Below, in pieces: positions 18,037 to 26,837 of a DNA stretch of 64,000 nucleotides. This stretch comes from [Eubacterium] saphenum. GTDB taxonomy: Bacteria > Bacillota > Clostridia > Peptostreptococcales > Anaerovoracaceae. How positions within the stretch are numbered: position 1 is the stretch's first letter; each line of letters opens with the position of its first letter. The stretch is taken from positions 62,001-126,000 of the forward strand of contig SFHC01000004.1 of NCBI GenBank assembly GCA_004555725.1. Reading direction: 5' to 3'. Under the pieces are notes generated by a model. That model had not been told where the DNA came from. It worked only from the letters and a program-made list of their open reading frames with translations, and ran no database searches. The position numbers and the translations under genes are program-made.

Positions 18037-19407
18037 ATGGAAAAGCTTTTCAAGCTGCAGGAACACGGCACCAACGTGAAGACTGAAATTGCCTCTGGAG
18101 TGACAACATTCCTGGCAATGGTCTACATTCTGGCCGTCAACCCTAGTATTCTGTCCGCAGCCGGCATGAATGCAACGTATGTATTCACAGCAACCTGTGT
18201 ATCTGCAGGCATCGCCACACTCTGTATGGCCTTCTTCGCTAATTACCCGGTAGCGCTGGCTTCCGGAATGGGACTGAACGCATACTTTGCCTACACCGTA
18301 GTTCCGGAAATTGTCAAAAGCGGAGTTACCAACGCCTGGCAGGTCGCACTGACCGCTGTATTTTTTGAAGGTATCATCTTCATTCTTCTGTCTCTGACCA
18401 ACTTCAGAGAAAAACTGGTCAACGACATTCCGTCCAATCTGAAACACGCGATCACCGCCGGAATCGGCCTCTTCATCGCGATAATCGGACTGAAAAACGC
18501 CGGTGTCGTTACCGGAGACCAGTCCACGCTGATCAAGTTCGGCTCGCTCGGAACCCCGCAGGTCGCGCTGGCTCTGCTCGGCATCCTGATCGTTGCCGTT
18601 CTCTATCACTATAACGTAAAAGGGTACATTCTCCTCGGCATCCTGATCACCTGGATTCTGGGCATGATTGCTCAGGCAGCGGGCTGGTATGTCGTCAACC
18701 CGAAACTGGGGATGTACTCCCTGTATCCGTCCTTCAGCCTCGGCAGCCTGATCCCTAAAGACGGGAACATCTGGAAATTCGACTTTGCCTGGGCAGGCGG
18801 CCATCTGCTGCAGTTCGCGATCATCACGTTCTCCTTCCTGTTTGTCGATATTTTCGACACCGTAGGAACCCTGATCGGTGTTGCCAACAACGCCGGCCTT
18901 CTGGATGAGGACGGAAACCTCCCGAACGCCAAGGGCGCACTTCTTGCAGACGCTGTCGGAACCGTATTCGGAGCAGCCATGGGAACCTCGACCGTTACAT
19001 CATTCGTCGAGTCCACCGCAGGTGTCGCCAACGGAGGACGCACTGGACTGACCTCCGTCACCACAGCCATCCTGTTCTTCATCTCCCTGTTCTTCAGCCC
19101 GATTTTCCTTGCAATTCCATCCTTTGCCACCACACCGGCACTGGTATGGGTAGGACTTCTGATGCTGCAGAACATCAAGGATGTAGACTTCAGCCACGAC
19201 ATTGCAGACACCGTCGGCGCATTCCTGGCCATCATCATGATGCCGTTCACGTCTTCCATCGCAAGCGGAATCATGTGGGGAATGATTTCCTGGGTTCTGC
19301 TGAAAGTCATCACCGGAAAAGTAAAAGATGTAAAGCCGGTTATGTGGATTTCCTTTATTCTGTTCGCGCTGTATGCCGTAAAGATCGCCATGGCGCCGGC
19401 CGCGTAG
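18037..19407 (+). CDS. NCS2/AzgA-type purine (guanine/hypoxanthine/adenine) permease
   Basis: 456 residues with about 12-14 membrane segments. It matches the PbuG/PbuO/AzgA group that imports purine bases by H+ symport. Typical stretches: EIASGVTTFLAMVYILAVNP, ASGMGLNAYFAYTVV, and LFVDIFDTVGTLIGVANNAG with the following GTSTVTSFVESTAG. The ATG at 18037 follows TAAAGGAGC; the longer upstream reading has no SD. It is followed by a phosphoribosyltransferase gene, so bases taken up would be converted to nucleotides by the neighbour. Confidence 0.92.
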   Translation: MEKLFKLQEHGTNVKTEIASGVTTFLAMVYILAVNPSILSAAGMNATYVFTATCVSAGIATLCMAFFANYPVALASGMGLNAYFAYTVVPEIVKSGVTNAWQVALTAVFFEGIIFILLSLTNFREKLVNDIPSNLKHAITAGIGLFIAIIGLKNAGVVTGDQSTLIKFGSLGTPQVALALLGILIVAVLYHYNVKGYILLGILITWILGMIAQAAGWYVVNPKLGMYSLYPSFSLGSLIPKDGNIWKFDFAWAGGHLLQFAIITFSFLFVDIFDTVGTLIGVANNAGLLDEDGNLPNAKGALLADAVGTVFGAAMGTSTVTSFVESTAGVANGGRTGLTSVTTAILFFISLFFSPIFLAIPSFATTPALVWVGLLMLQNIKDVDFSHDIADTVGAFLAIIMMPFTSSIASGIMWGMISWVLLKVITGKVKDVKPVMWISFILFALYAVKIAMAPAA

Positions 19408-19440
19408 CACAGATCAGACAACTATATAATTCAGAGGTTA

Positions 19441-19471
19441 TCGGATTTCGGGGATCATCCCTGGAATCCGA
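19441..19471 (+). other. Stem-loop between permease and phosphoribosyltransferase genes
   Basis: CGGATT/AATCCG encloses GGGAT/ATCCC, a stable hairpin without a T-run. It could be an mRNA-processing or stability element. A TATAAT (19425-19430) just upstream may allow separate transcription of the next two genes. Confidence 0.4.
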
Positions 19472-19518
19472 ACTGTATTTCAGGACAAAATAACACTGAC
19501 CAAGGAGGTATTACTTAC

Positions 19519-20073
19519 ATGTATTATGAAATGACCATCGCAGGACATAAAAGACAGCTTCCGATCTGTCCGATCAACGACCAGCTTTCCATTGCCGGTT
19601 TTGTTATGTTCGGAGACTCCGAAATCACCGTCGACGCAGCAAAACTGCTTCTGGAAAAGGCTCCGGAGTTTGATGTCATCGTAACCGCGGAATCCAAGGG
19701 AATCCCTCTTGCGCATGAAATGTCCCGCCAGAGCAATTACGCGGATTACGTGGTCATGAGAAAGGCGCCAAAACTGTATATGAAAAACGTCATGTCCACA
19801 GATGTAGATTCCATCACCACCGACCATATCCAGACACTGTGCATCGGAGACCATGAAGTTTCCCTGATCCGGGGACGCCGCGTACTGATTGCCGACGACG
19901 TCATCAGCACAGGAGAGTCCCTGCGTTCTATGGAAGCCCTGGTGAACCAGGCGGGCGGAAACATCGTTGGCAGAATGGCCGTCCTCGCGGAAGGCGACGC
20001 GGCAGACCGCAAGGACATCACGTTCCTCGAGAAACTGCCGCTGTTCCATTCCGACGGAACACCAATTGAATAA
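19519..20073 (+). CDS. Purine phosphoribosyltransferase (adenine/xanthine type)
   Basis: 184 residues. Type I phosphoribosyltransferase with the PRPP-binding signature VLIADDVISTGES, preceded by the flexible-loop region YVVMRKAPKLYM. These proteins convert a purine base and PRPP to the mononucleotide. The length and VTAESKGIPLAHEMSR fit the adenine/xanthine PRT group. Base specificity is not decidable. AAGGAGG precedes the ATG by 11 nt. It lies between the purine permease and a phosphohexomutase gene that starts 15 nt downstream, so uptake and salvage are coupled. Confidence 0.85.
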   Translation: MYYEMTIAGHKRQLPICPINDQLSIAGFVMFGDSEITVDAAKLLLEKAPEFDVIVTAESKGIPLAHEMSRQSNYADYVVMRKAPKLYMKNVMSTDVDSITTDHIQTLCIGDHEVSLIRGRRVLIADDVISTGESLRSMEALVNQAGGNIVGRMAVLAEGDAADRKDITFLEKLPLFHSDGTPIE

Positions 20074-20088
20074 ACGGAGGATGAATTT

Positions 20089-21735
20089 ATGGCAAGTATT
20101 GATTTTCACGCGCTCCAGAATGGAAGCGATATCCGCGGCGTCGCCATTTCCGGTGTGCCGAATGAATCCGTAAACCTGACCGAACAGGCCTGCTCCTTGA
20201 TCGCGCAGGGCTTCCTGGTCTGGCTTTGCCGCAAAACAGGGAAGGCTCCGGAAGATCTGACGATCACCGCCGGCCGTGACCCAAGACTCTCCGGAGAAGC
20301 GCTCCTGCACGCGTTTACGGACGCTCTGAAGCCGTTCGGTGTACACGTCATGGACTGCGGACTGGCATCTACGCCGGCTATGTTTATGTCTACCGTATTC
20401 CCGGAGATTCACGCTGACGGAGCGGTCATGATCACCGCAAGCCATCTCCCGTTCAACCGCAACGGACTGAAATTCTTCAGCCGCGACGGGGGCCTGGATA
20501 AGAAAGACATCGCGGAGATCCTGAATGCTGCCGAGCAGAATGAACAGCCATCCGCCGGCTCACATGCAGAAACCATCTCTGAAACAGATCCAGCCTCAGC
20601 TCCAGACCTTATGGAACTGTATTCAGCACACCTTCAGTCGCTGATCTGCAGCGCCGTACCGGGGGAACAGCCGCTTTCAGGACTGAAAATCGCGGTCGAC
20701 TGCGGAAACGGCGCCGGAGGTTTCTATGTCAGCAAAGTACTGGAGCCTCTCGGGGCAGATACCTCTGCAAGCCAGTTCCTGGAGCCGGACGGACATTTCC
20801 CGAACCACATCCCGAACCCGGAGAATGAAGAGGCTATGGCCGCAATTACATCCGCTGTAAAGGATCATCACTGCGACCTCGGCATTATCTTTGATACAGA
20901 TGTGGACCGCTCCTCCGCCGTAGATGAGCAGGGAAGGGAGATCAACCGCAACGGAATCGTCGCCATGGCGGCAGCGCTGATCGCAGACGAACATCCGGGC
21001 ACCACCGTTGTCACCGACAGCATCACCAGCAACGAGCTGACCGACTATCTGGAAAACCGCCTGCATCTCCACCATCTGCGCTTCAAGAGAGGATACCGCA
21101 ACGTCATTAACAAAGCTGCCGAGCTGAACGCGTCCGGAACTGACGCACAGCTCGCCATCGAAACTTCCGGGCACGCAGCATATAAAGAGAATTACTTTCT
21201 TGATGACGGCGCGTACCTGGCCACACGCATCATCATCCGCCTGGCGCAGTTGAAGAGAGAAGGGCGGGAAATCTCATCCATGATCGCCGACCTGAAAGAA
21301 CCGGAAGAAGCTGTGGAAATCCGCATGCCGATCACCGAAGCCGACCATAATGCAGCCGGGATCGCTATTCTGAACGCCGTTGAATCCTGGGCAGAGTCAG
21401 CATCCGCCAGCAAGGAAACTGCGTCCGCTGATGCAAACACCAAAGCCACCGGCGCAGAAGCGACATCCGCCGGCAAAGAGACCAGCAGCCATGCAGACAG
21501 CGATCTTCAGATTCATCTGGTCAAACCAAATTACGAAGGCGTCCGCGTACAGTTCAGCGGCGCTGTCAACGGATGGTTCCTGCTGAGAAAATCCCTGCAT
21601 GACCCGATCATGCCGTTGAACATCGAAGCTGAAGAGTCCGGCGGCTGCAAACGCATCGCAGAAGAACTGTTCCAATGCCTGAAAAAGGTCACCGGCATGG
21701 ACACCGATAAGCTGGAAGCCTTTATGCACGCGTAA
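20089..21735 (+). CDS. Phosphohexomutase (phosphoglucomutase/phosphomannomutase family)
   Basis: 548 residues. The alpha-D-phosphohexomutase features are in order: NGSDIRGVA start, AGRDPRLSG, the phosphoserine loop TASHLPFNRNG (normally TASHNP), the metal loop DTDVDRSS, and GYRNVINKA with ETSGHAAYKENYFLDDGAY for sugar recognition. The C-terminal phosphate-binding domain is interrupted near residues 440-475 by a low-complexity insert rich in Ala, Ser, Thr, Glu and Lys. The substrate could be glucose-, mannose- or deoxyribose-phosphate. A phosphopentomutase-like role would fit the purine-salvage context but is only inference. CGGAGGATG precedes the start. Confidence 0.82.
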   Translation: MASIDFHALQNGSDIRGVAISGVPNESVNLTEQACSLIAQGFLVWLCRKTGKAPEDLTITAGRDPRLSGEALLHAFTDALKPFGVHVMDCGLASTPAMFMSTVFPEIHADGAVMITASHLPFNRNGLKFFSRDGGLDKKDIAEILNAAEQNEQPSAGSHAETISETDPASAPDLMELYSAHLQSLICSAVPGEQPLSGLKIAVDCGNGAGGFYVSKVLEPLGADTSASQFLEPDGHFPNHIPNPENEEAMAAITSAVKDHHCDLGIIFDTDVDRSSAVDEQGREINRNGIVAMAAALIADEHPGTTVVTDSITSNELTDYLENRLHLHHLRFKRGYRNVINKAAELNASGTDAQLAIETSGHAAYKENYFLDDGAYLATRIIIRLAQLKREGREISSMIADLKEPEEAVEIRMPITEADHNAAGIAILNAVESWAESASASKETASADANTKATGAEATSAGKETSSHADSDLQIHLVKPNYEGVRVQFSGAVNGWFLLRKSLHDPIMPLNIEAEESGGCKRIAEELFQCLKKVTGMDTDKLEAFMHA

Positions 21736-21837
21736 AACCGGCTTTCCTTTCGATAATAATTGATTCATTTCGGTTCGGCAGTTTTCGTCTGCATTTCGCC
21801 TTCGATTCTGCCGTCTCAGAGTCGGAGTTCGATTCAG

Positions 21838-21887
21838 AAGTTCGGGAATCCGCACTACAATCGCGGTTTCCCGAACTTTTATTTTTC
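21838..21887 (+). terminator. Intrinsic terminator of the purine operon
   Basis: AAGTTCGGGAA(T)CCGC (21838-21853) pairs with GCGGTTTCCCGAACTT (21863-21878), about 15 bp, followed by TTATTTTT. Confidence 0.85.
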
Positions 21888-21888
21888 G

Positions 21889-21925
21889 CTTCGGGAAACC
21901 GGTCATCTGCTCCGCGTTCCCGAAG
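21889..21925. repeat. Second hairpin sharing arms with the preceding terminator
   Basis: CTTCGGGAA (21889-21897) and TTCCCGAAG (21917-21925) form a 9-bp perfect stem. Its arm sequence TTCGGGAA/TTCCCGAA is identical to the core of the terminator hairpin just upstream, so the arms can pair in either of two registers. Confidence 0.6.
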
Positions 21926-22755
21926 TTTGGATAAACCATTTAGGAAATAATTTCCCTATCAATTCTCACCACAATTAAATTCCCATGCACTTAATTTAAC
22001 TGATAATTATTTCTTTTATATTACTCGCACATCCATTCAACCTTCCTTCTCCTGCAATCGCTGCGCCGCCGATACGAACAGACGGCACAGGCATTCCGGC
22101 AGGGGACATGGATGATCCTGCGGCGCGATTTATAAAATGCGTCTCATTTTCATTGCGGATTCATTTCTCTATACATTAACCTCTTTATATATTGTAAACT
22201 TAACCAGCAGCTGGTTCTGACGGCAGTGCCGGATGAGCCGCAGGCCATGGCAAAAGGGCAGAGGACGTTCTGCTTCCATTTTCAATATGCATTTCCTGCT
22301 TGTGTCACGCGCCTTTGTCGCATCAGAGATTTATCAGTCAATTATAAAAACTATATCCTTCAGAACTGATTTTAAAAAAGCCCTCCGGATATATACGAGG
22401 GAAATTGCCGAAGAGCCACCGCGCGGACTGCATATATACAAAAATATATTCGGAAGATTTTCCATGGTAAAATGTGTACAGAAGGGAAGGGACAGACGCG
22501 CCAAAAAGATCTCCATGCTGCTTGTCCACATGATGCGAGGACTTTGTCCGCTGTCAAAAATATCTGCACACAGCCATGTGTCTTCTGCAAATCGCATATC
22601 GCCGATATATGATGCCCTTGCGAACATTCCGCCAGTGTAGTATGATAAAGAACTGTGAGAGCTATGCTAAAATATGTGTATCGCCGATGAACGATAAATT
22701 TGTTTTTTCATACGATACAGGCATTATATATGATTACAACCAGGAGTATAGAATT

Positions 22756-23094
22756 ATGAGAATCCGCAAGAATAAGAACTATGATCTGCAGCTTGACGGC
22801 ATCGATCTGGAGCTGATCGCAAGTGTATCGGACGCCCTTGCCCATCCGGTCCGTCTGCTCCTGTTTCGCTACATCATGCAGCAGAACCGCAAAATGAAAA
22901 ACGTCTGCACCAAGGATCTGACAAACGTGTTCGATTATGCGCAGGCCACCATCTCCCAGCACATGAAGCGTCTGGTAAAGTCCGGTCTGGTAGAGGTCAA
23001 GAAGGTAGACCGCTTCAATTATTACTTTGCAAACATGGGCGTTTTGATGCGCTACTTGGACGCATCCAAGAAATTCTCTGTAATCAAGCAGTAG
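22756..23094 (+). CDS. ArsR-like winged-helix transcriptional regulator
   Basis: 112 residues. It has a single winged-helix domain of the ArsR type: VSDALAHPVRLLLFRYI, then CTKDLTNVFDYAQATISQHMKRLVKSGLVEVKKVDRFNYYF. The ATG at 22756 has AGGAG 10 nt upstream; the frame is open upstream without an SD. One cysteine only precedes the recognition helices, so no classical ArsR metal site is evident. It stands alone in about 2 kb of non-coding sequence, and its target is unknown. The inducer could be a metal or a metabolite. Confidence 0.75.
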   Translation: MRIRKNKNYDLQLDGIDLELIASVSDALAHPVRLLLFRYIMQQNRKMKNVCTKDLTNVFDYAQATISQHMKRLVKSGLVEVKKVDRFNYYFANMGVLMRYLDASKKFSVIKQ

Positions 23095-23692
23095 TAGAAC
23101 TGGCGCCATTTTCAGCCGGCGTCAGCGACAATAGGTCTGACTGCCCATCTCTGAAAAGCGATAAAACTCTATTTAAGCATAGACGACCGACTAGATATTC
23201 TGACATGATACACAATATTTTATGTAAACATTTAATTATATTTTTACATACATAAAATACCAGTACACATATTACAGGAGCATGTATTTACATAGATCAT
23301 CCGGAAACCATTTCATTGACTTTCGTATCAGCCCCATTGATAATAAAGTGATGCTTGAGCTTTCTAAGTCCATTTTATATCTCCATATAATAGGAATAAA
23401 AACGCTCAAATATTTTTATTCTTATTGTTACCATTCTATTCTGTATATAGTTAATAATCTATAAATTATCTCTCATCTAAAATACAACCAACGTTCATGC
23501 TTGTCAAAGAAACGGAGAAATTCGGGGAGAAATCGCGAAGAAAATTGAAAAATAACAGAATGAAAAAGCAATAAAAACGGCGCCGCAGGGGCGCCGAAAA
23601 TGAACAGAATCGAGTAAACACGAGCAGAAACAAACAGGCCGAAAAAAGAATACCGGGGCTGAAATGCAACTCTAAGCGGACCAGCGGCGAGA
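23095..23692. other. AT-rich gap between regulator and cobI
   Basis: No gene is supported on either strand. About 23200-23470 is strongly AT-rich. The only clear element is the cobI-side terminator at 23572-23596. Confidence 0.5.
23572..23596 (-). terminator. Intrinsic terminator downstream of cobI
   Basis: On the minus strand CGGCGCC-cctgc-GGCGCCG is followed by TTTTTATTG. It ends the walJ-rlmH-cobI transcript about 100 nt after the cobI stop. Confidence 0.85.
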
Positions 23693-24463
23693 TCATTCTG
23701 CATGCTGTGAATTGACCATAATTAAGGTAAAATATCCGGTTCGGTCCGGTGCGTCTTCTGCGTGCAGATAGCAGGCTTCCTCTTCCAGGCCGCAGTTAAC
23801 GACAACGGCCGCGTCTTCCAGGCAGCCTGCATTTTTCAGCTGCTGTTTCCAGGCAGCGGAATTGCGGCCAGGCTTCATCAGGACTTTAGTTCCCGGAAGC
23901 TTCAGCGCACCGACCACATCTTCATACTGTTCGGGAATAATTGTCAGCGGCTGATCCGGCTGTGTCAGCATACGGTTTGCAGCGGCCGCGCCGGCAGAGA
24001 AACTGTTGACGCCGGGAATTGTCACAACCGGAAACCCGGCTTTCTGCACAACTCCGCGCACATACCCGTAGGTGCTGTACAGGCTGACATCACCGATCGC
24101 GAGCATAGCAGTCGTTTTTCCCGCTTTCAGGGACGCGGTGATTTTCTCCGCATTCTCAAGATGCTCGCGTTCCCGCTGATGCGGATCCCGGCTCATGGAA
24201 AAATCCAGATACAGCAATTCCTTTCCTTCGATGTCAGCCGCCTGAACGGCAATATCCAGCGCCATGGTGTGCCTCTTCATGGTGCGCGGCACGGCCAGCA
24301 CATCTGCGCGCTCCACGCACCGGACCGCCTTCAGGGTCATCAGCTCCGGATCTCCCGGTCCGGTGCTGACTCCGTAAAATACCGGCTTCCGATTCATTTC
24401 TTCACCGGAGCCGGATCTCTTTGCCGATGTCTTCTTGCTTACTGCCTGTTTACATTCACTCAT
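23693..24463 (-). CDS. cobI: Precorrin-2/cobalt-factor II C20-methyltransferase
   Basis: 256 residues. It belongs to the SAM-dependent tetrapyrrole methylase family with the N-terminal signature FYGVSTGPGDPELMTLKAV typical of CobI/CbiL, then MLAIGDVSLYSTYGYV and IPGVNSFSAGAAAANRML. It adds the C20 methyl group during corrin-ring construction. The start at 24463 has AAGGA at 8 nt; an inner ATG 22 codons on (MNRKPVFYG) is closer to the family start. It is the only corrin-ring enzyme in the window and lies 42 nt after rlmH, separated from other cob genes. Confidence 0.88.
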   Translation of the reverse strand: MSECKQAVSKKTSAKRSGSGEEMNRKPVFYGVSTGPGDPELMTLKAVRCVERADVLAVPRTMKRHTMALDIAVQAADIEGKELLYLDFSMSRDPHQREREHLENAEKITASLKAGKTTAMLAIGDVSLYSTYGYVRGVVQKAGFPVVTIPGVNSFSAGAAAANRMLTQPDQPLTIIPEQYEDVVGALKLPGTKVLMKPGRNSAAWKQQLKNAGCLEDAAVVVNCGLEEEACYLHAEDAPDRTGYFTLIMVNSQHAE

Positions 24464-24505
24464 TGGATGATCCTTGTTTCCTTGTCTGGTTTATCTTTGT
24501 CGAAA

Positions 24506-24985
24506 TTACTTATGATACGGCTCGTGGCGGATAATCTTGAAACTGCGGTAGATCTGCTCCAGAAGGATGACGCGCATCATCTGATGCGGAAATGTCATAT
24601 CGGAGAACGACAGCTTGAAATCTGCGCGCTGGCTGACGGCAGGGGACAGGCCCAGGCTTCCGCCGATCACAAAGGCCAGATCGCTGCGTCCTTCCAGGCT
24701 CCAGTCCTCAATCCGGGCCGCAAGCTGTTCGGAAGAGAGCTTCTTTCCCTTGATCTCCAGTGTAACCACAAGGTCAGACGGACGGATATGCGACTGAATT
24801 TCTTCGCCTTCTTTAACTTTCACCGCTAGCTCGTCTGCCGGCGAAGGGTTTGCAGCAAGTCTGGATTCTTTCAGTTCGATAATATTCAGACTGCAGTATC
24901 CGCTGAGGCGCTTGGAATATTCCTTTACCGCGTCTCTCCAGTACGCTTCCTTCAGTTTTCCGACACAGATGATGGTGATGTTCAT
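24506..24985 (-). CDS. rlmH: 23S rRNA (pseudouridine1915-N3)-methyltransferase RlmH
   Basis: 159 residues, the family length. A SPOUT-class enzyme that methylates pseudouridine 1915 in helix 69 of 23S rRNA. Opening MNITIICVGKLKEAYWRDAVKEY and the C-terminal knot FVIGGSLGLSPAV...LSFSDMTFPHQMMRVILLEQIYRSFKI...PYHK are diagnostic. The start at 24985 has only a weak SD (GAGAG); the frame is open further upstream. It follows walJ, a pairing also known from the walRK region of Bacillus. Confidence 0.95.
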   Translation of the reverse strand: MNITIICVGKLKEAYWRDAVKEYSKRLSGYCSLNIIELKESRLAANPSPADELAVKVKEGEEIQSHIRPSDLVVTLEIKGKKLSSEQLAARIEDWSLEGRSDLAFVIGGSLGLSPAVSQRADFKLSFSDMTFPHQMMRVILLEQIYRSFKIIRHEPYHK

Positions 24986-25093
24986 ATGCTCTCGCTTTCC
25001 CGTTTTACTATACTGAGTATGCGTCTTGTTATGCGCCCTGTGGTTTGCGGCAGGGCCGCGGCGCCGGCACACGGTTTCTGAATTATGGACAGC

Positions 25094-25894
25094 CTACACG
25101 GCCATGATCGGCGTAGGCTCGCTCCGTTTGGCTACAGACAGATTCAAATCCTTTCCGACATAAAAATCGTCCTCAAACAGAATGTTTTTTACGGTCAGAA
25201 AGGCCTGCTCCGGCGTGTTGTTCTGGTGGCTCAGATGCGCCAGAACGATTCTCGGCATATCCTCGCCATGATGTTTTTCCAGCAGTCTGCTCACCGTGTT
25301 TCCGGCTGTTTCATTGGACAGATGGCCGTGATCTCCCAGAATTCTCTGTTTCAGAGGGTACGGATACGGCCCGACGCGCAGAATATTCACCTCGTGGTTT
25401 GCTTCCAGAACGACCGTATCGGCCGGCTGAATCTGCTGAAACATCTCCTCCGACACGATTCCGGTGTCCGTCATAATCGCCATCTTTTTCTTGCCGCACT
25501 GAAAGGAATACGCTACAGGATCCGCTGCGTCATGAGAAATAGGGAATGCCTGAATTTCAATATCTCCGACTGTAAATTTCTGGTTCCGGCCTATGGCTGT
25601 CGCACGCTCTTCCGGCAGCTTGTCCCGCACGCAGTCCAGCGTTCCCGCAGTCGAATAAATTTCTGCGTTCGATGCCTTCCGTCCGATCATGCGTATGCTT
25701 TTCACATGGTCCGTATGCTCATGCGTCAGCAGAATCCCGTCCACATCAGACGCCTCCATACCGCAGGTTTTCAGTCCCGACAGGATATGTTTCCCGGCAA
25801 TGCCGACATCCACCAGAAGCGACGTGCTGCCCGAACGCACCAGATAGCAGTTTCCCGAGCTTCCGCTCGCAAAGGAACAAAATTCAAGTCCCAT
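25094..25894 (-). CDS. walJ: MBL-fold metallo-hydrolase WalJ (YycJ)
   Basis: 266 residues. Opening MGLEFCSFASGSSGNCYLV is typical of WalJ. The metal-binding motif is LLTHEHTDHVKSI, with SHDAADP, DTG and VLEANHE further on. The family is thought to act as a nuclease or exonuclease in cell-wall/replication coordination; the substrate is uncertain. The ATG at 25894 follows GGAGAGGGG. A TATAAT on the minus strand at 25941-25946 may serve as -10. First gene of walJ-rlmH-cobI. walRK are not in the window. Confidence 0.9.
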   Translation of the reverse strand: MGLEFCSFASGSSGNCYLVRSGSTSLLVDVGIAGKHILSGLKTCGMEASDVDGILLTHEHTDHVKSIRMIGRKASNAEIYSTAGTLDCVRDKLPEERATAIGRNQKFTVGDIEIQAFPISHDAADPVAYSFQCGKKKMAIMTDTGIVSEEMFQQIQPADTVVLEANHEVNILRVGPYPYPLKQRILGDHGHLSNETAGNTVSRLLEKHHGEDMPRIVLAHLSHQNNTPEQAFLTVKNILFEDDFYVGKDLNLSVAKRSEPTPIMAV

Positions 25895-26109
25895 ACAATT
25901 CCCCTCTCCAAACGATTTTTCTTTTTTGTACAACGTCCAGATTATACCACATTTTCACCGCTCCAACCCGCCGCGCGCGTCCGGAATCAAGAAATAATCA
26001 TGCGCCGCCGCCTCCGATAGGCTATAATAGTGCGTATGCGTCCTCCCGCAGGACAAAAGTTGCACGGGGCAAGGAAATAAGGACAATCAGAACAGGAGAA
26101 CAGGCAGAC

Positions 26110-26661
26110 ATGAGCATATTGAAGATGTACACGGACGGAGCATGCTCCGGGAACCAGAACGAAAACAATTACGGAGGATGGGGTACCATTCTGGAATTCG
26201 GGAGCCATCAGAAGGAACTGCACGGCGGGGAAAAGAACACCACCAACAACCGCATGGAGCTTACCGCCGTGATTGAAGCGTTCCGGGCGCTGAAACGGAC
26301 CGGCCTCCAGGTTGAAGTCTACTCCGACAGTTCTTATGTCATGAACTGTTTTCGCAACGGATGGTACAGAAACTGGGAGAAAAACGGATGGAAAACATCG
26401 CAGAAAAAGCCGGTGGAAAATCAAGAGCTCTGGAAAGAACTGCTTGCACTCGTCCGCCAGCACCAAGTACAGTTCTTCCGCGTGAAAGGGCACGTCAATA
26501 TCGACTCTCCGGCGATCAATAAAGATAAGCTGTACCAGAAATTCATCAGCTGGAACGGCAGCCGGTTTACGATGGAAGATTTTGAATATGTGACGCGAAT
26601 GAACAACCGTGCAGACGAACTGGCAAACATGGGCACAGATGAAGCAAAACTGAGAGGATGA
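26110..26661 (+). CDS. rnhA: Ribonuclease HI
   Basis: 183 residues. It degrades the RNA strand of RNA:DNA hybrids. Catalytic residues are in place: MYTDGACSGN (Asp), NRMELTAVIEA (Glu), VYSDSSYV (Asp), VKGHVNIDSP (His loop) and RADELANMG (Asp). It is longer than E. coli RNase HI (155) because of an insert between KGHV and RADELA. The start at 26110 has AGGAG 11 nt before it. A TATAAT at 26023-26028 is a likely -10. It is divergent from walJ, and the long upstream frame is not coding. Confidence 0.92.
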   Translation: MSILKMYTDGACSGNQNENNYGGWGTILEFGSHQKELHGGEKNTTNNRMELTAVIEAFRALKRTGLQVEVYSDSSYVMNCFRNGWYRNWEKNGWKTSQKKPVENQELWKELLALVRQHQVQFFRVKGHVNIDSPAINKDKLYQKFISWNGSRFTMEDFEYVTRMNNRADELANMGTDEAKLRG

Positions 26662-26837
26662 TGCCTGAAAACTCCAATTTTCAATATCAGGATTAAGGTT
26701 ATCGAACCTTTTCAACCGCCACTAAAAGTGTTATAGTTGCAAATATGTGTGTTTTGTGAACAAAAGATCGTTAAATGTTCATCAAACGCAGAAAACACGA
26801 TATCCTGAATATTGGTATTGAAGAAGAGGTGTTTTTC

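Larger units (their letters stand above)
21736..22755. other. Gene-poor kilobase after the phosphohexomutase gene
   Basis: No gene is supported on either strand. It holds the terminator at 21838-21887, a related hairpin (21889-21925), an AT-rich patch (about 21940-22030) and A/T-rich sequence before the regulator gene. The 9-mer ATCGCCGAT occurs twice (about 22600 and 22680). The remainder has no recognisable structure. Confidence 0.5.

Noticed and set aside
22233..22640. 135-codon frame before the ArsR-like gene
   Set aside because: No SD and no recognisable domain; the sequence looks non-coding.
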